DNA of 64,000 bases. Source: Oryzias latipes. Taxonomy: Eukaryota; Chordata; Actinopteri; Beloniformes; Adrianichthyidae. Both the position numbers and the translations under genes were made by a program. Location of the stretch: contig NC_019859.2 of NCBI RefSeq assembly GCF_002234675.1, forward strand, positions 2,175,740 through 2,239,739, written 5' to 3'. Every line of letters begins with the position of its first letter. The stretch's first letter is position 1. Under the pieces are notes generated by a model. It did no database searches, had not been told where the DNA came from, and was given only the letters and a program-made list of their open reading frames with translations. Positions 62,350 to 64,000 of this stretch are shown in pieces.

Positions 62350-64000
62350 AATGAAGGGTTTTTGTGAATGTTAGTAGTTTCAAAGTTTTATTTAGTTTTT
62401 CACCAAAAACTGTTGAAAACATTTGTTTATGCCTCTGAAACCTTCGGTTTTCTGTCTGAACTCGACCTCAGAGATTTGTGAAGCATGACATCACAGAATG
62501 TGTCAGAGTCCGGCTGCAGCCAAGAAAAAATAATCTACTGTCTGAATGCAAATATGCGACATATTGAAAGTTTTTGCTGCATATTTTACAACAAAAGTTT
62601 CAATCAGGAAGTAGAATGAAGTTTAGATGAAAGCAATCTTGAGCAAAATAACAGATTTGAATGTTTTTTGTTGCTAAAAGTAAATGATTTTATTCTCGAA
62701 GCGCAGATGTCTTCTGCTGCCTTCAGGTTTATATTTAGGTGTTCAGATGTAGAGTCAATTCCCCTTTTTTAGTCACGATTTCAACAAAAGCCTGGTTTGC
62801 AAAGAGCGGAAGACTTGTCCACAAAAAGAGGCCTTCTGCGTTTGACGTCCCATCAGTCCAGAAAGTCTTGACTCGGGTTCCTGCTGCGTTTCTGTCCACG
62901 ACTCTGAACTTGTTCTAAACGCCTCAGAGTCTCTGAAAAACTGCTGAGGAGCTTTGACCAAGTCCAGCGGCGGAGACGTCCAGCCTGAAGCTGCCAGAGG
63001 TGCCTTCTCCTCTGCTGCATGAATGAAAGCTCTGTGGAAAAAGAGTGGAGAACAAGAGGTTGATGAAATCCTTCCAGAGACAGATGAAAACATCCACACG
63101 CCTGTGAAGCTGCCAGGCCTCCGTCTCTCTGCAAACTGAGCGAGAAGCGAGTGCGGAAGAAGGTTTTAAATGTGGACTGAAAGAGGAACTGATCGCAGCT
63201 CAACGTTTGCCCGGCCACTTCCTCAAATTAAAACAGGAAACTGCAGAGTGTGATTGAGGGGAGCTGCAGACGGGGGTCGGCGGTGCGAGGCTGCCTGGAC
63301 CATGAGCACTGCAACGTTCTCTTCCCTTCAGGTAGTGCAGACAGAGGAACCATGCACACCTATTTTAGGAACTGCACACTGACATGCTGTCAGGAAGCCA
63401 AACTGAAGAAAAGCCCGATTGTTCAGTATTCAAATGACATTTAAAGGGCAGCAAACGTGTTTCCCTCAGCGGTCTCTGTTAATTCTATAATACCATAAAC
63501 GTTTCCAGTAATTATTTCAGTTAAATGGAGCAGCTGGGACACATTTCTGATCAGCATTGCAGTTCATCAGTGGTTTTAACGCCAACAATGTTTTATAATA
63601 TTTCTCTTAATTATCTTTATGTATTAATGTTTTTGTATTCCTGTTCTTTTCATTTAGAGTTCTTACTTTTATTTTATTTATTAGATTGAATGAAGACAGT
63701 TACTTATTGTGACCAGCAGGTGGCAGCAGAGGCCTCAACTCGCTTTAAAGCGCCGTGACTCAGTAAAACTGAGCGCACAGGACGTTCTCTTCCTGTCAAT
63801 AAGAACATTTGAAGAACTTTTTGCACTATTATAACATGTGCTTTCAATCTACGGATAGATAAAAATAATGAAAATCTTTATCAATCATGATTAGTTGTGT
63901 ATTTGTCTTGATGACATGTACATTTTCCATCCTTGCGGCTTCTAAATTGCATTTATTGATTATTATTTTAAATAAATCATAATTCATTCATCTGTTAAAC
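62350..64000. other. Right-hand flank, no gene recognised
   Basis: Minus-strand frames between 63218 and 62773 are open for 100-120 codons and somewhat GC-rich, but match no family I know and lack clear splice context. They may be an exon of an adjoining gene or chance. Confidence 0.4.
63713..63729 (+). promoter_or_regulatory. CTCF-like motif
   Basis: CCAGCAGGTGGCAGCAG on the plus strand fits the CTCF core, in the opposite orientation to the motifs at 13677, 14419 and 45551. Binding is unproven. Confidence 0.4.

Noticed and set aside
62773-63218. Minus-strand frames of 108-121 codons near the right end
   Set aside because: No family resemblance, two overlapping frames of similar quality, and no clear splice sites.

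Overview
This is vertebrate nuclear DNA, almost certainly from a ray-finned (teleost) fish. Genes are split by GT-AG introns, the replication-dependent histone genes lack introns and end in the metazoan 3' stem-loop, and there are CD22/Siglec-like immunoglobulin receptors of the fish type. The repeats (L2-, RTE- and I-like LINEs, several tRNA-derived SINEs, piggyBac-like MITEs) are those common in percomorph fish. A medaka-like species is plausible, but that is inference from repeat style only.

Layout. (1) 1-932: a divergent histone pair, H3 (minus, cut by the window edge) and H2A (plus), sharing a promoter. (2) 2218-5371: a two-exon plus-strand gene for a 504-residue multi-pass membrane protein with a central coiled coil; I do not recognise it. 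(3) About 5.4-15.5 kb: no host gene found; pieces of four LINEs, a piggyBac-like MITE, SINEs and hairpins. (4) 15602-36152: two tandem minus-strand genes for ITIM-bearing CD22-like (Siglec-type) receptors, which I reconstructed exon by exon. All junctions between immunoglobulin exons are phase 1. The downstream copy (15602-23391) has one immunoglobulin exon with a 1-nt frameshift. The upstream copy (27376-36152) is intact, with 638 codons over 10 exons. (5) 38504-41776: histones H2B, H4 and H1, all on the minus strand and each with a 3' stem-loop. The histone set is therefore split by about 37 kb holding the membrane-protein gene and the receptors. (6) 43909-51563: armc3 on the minus strand, 16 coding exons, 780 codons, with a palindromic RFX-type X-box upstream. 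(7) 52845-62194: prpsap1 on the plus strand, 10 coding exons, 384 codons, head-to-head with armc3 across a 1.3-kb interval carrying CCAAT boxes. (8) 62.3-64 kb: no gene recognised; one CTCF-like motif.

How the genes relate. The histone genes form one replication-dependent set. The two CD22-like genes are a tandem paralogue pair, predicted to bind sialylated ligands through a Siglec-type V domain and to inhibit signalling through cytoplasmic ITIMs. armc3 (cilia and sperm flagellum) and prpsap1 (regulatory subunit of the PRPP synthetase complex) are neighbours with no known functional link and may share a bidirectional promoter.

The strongest unusual signals are: the frameshifted but frame-neutral, skippable immunoglobulin exon; paired loss of two V-domain cysteines in one receptor; an RTE LINE insertion whose 5' junction carries a 50-bp inverted copy of its own target flank; a TTAA-flanked piggyBac-type MITE family; SINE families sharing 3' tails with LINEs in the same window; an X-box upstream of armc3; and the unrecognised membrane protein with an ISRE-like site. 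All exon boundaries were read by eye from splice sites and reading-frame arithmetic, without transcript data or database searches.
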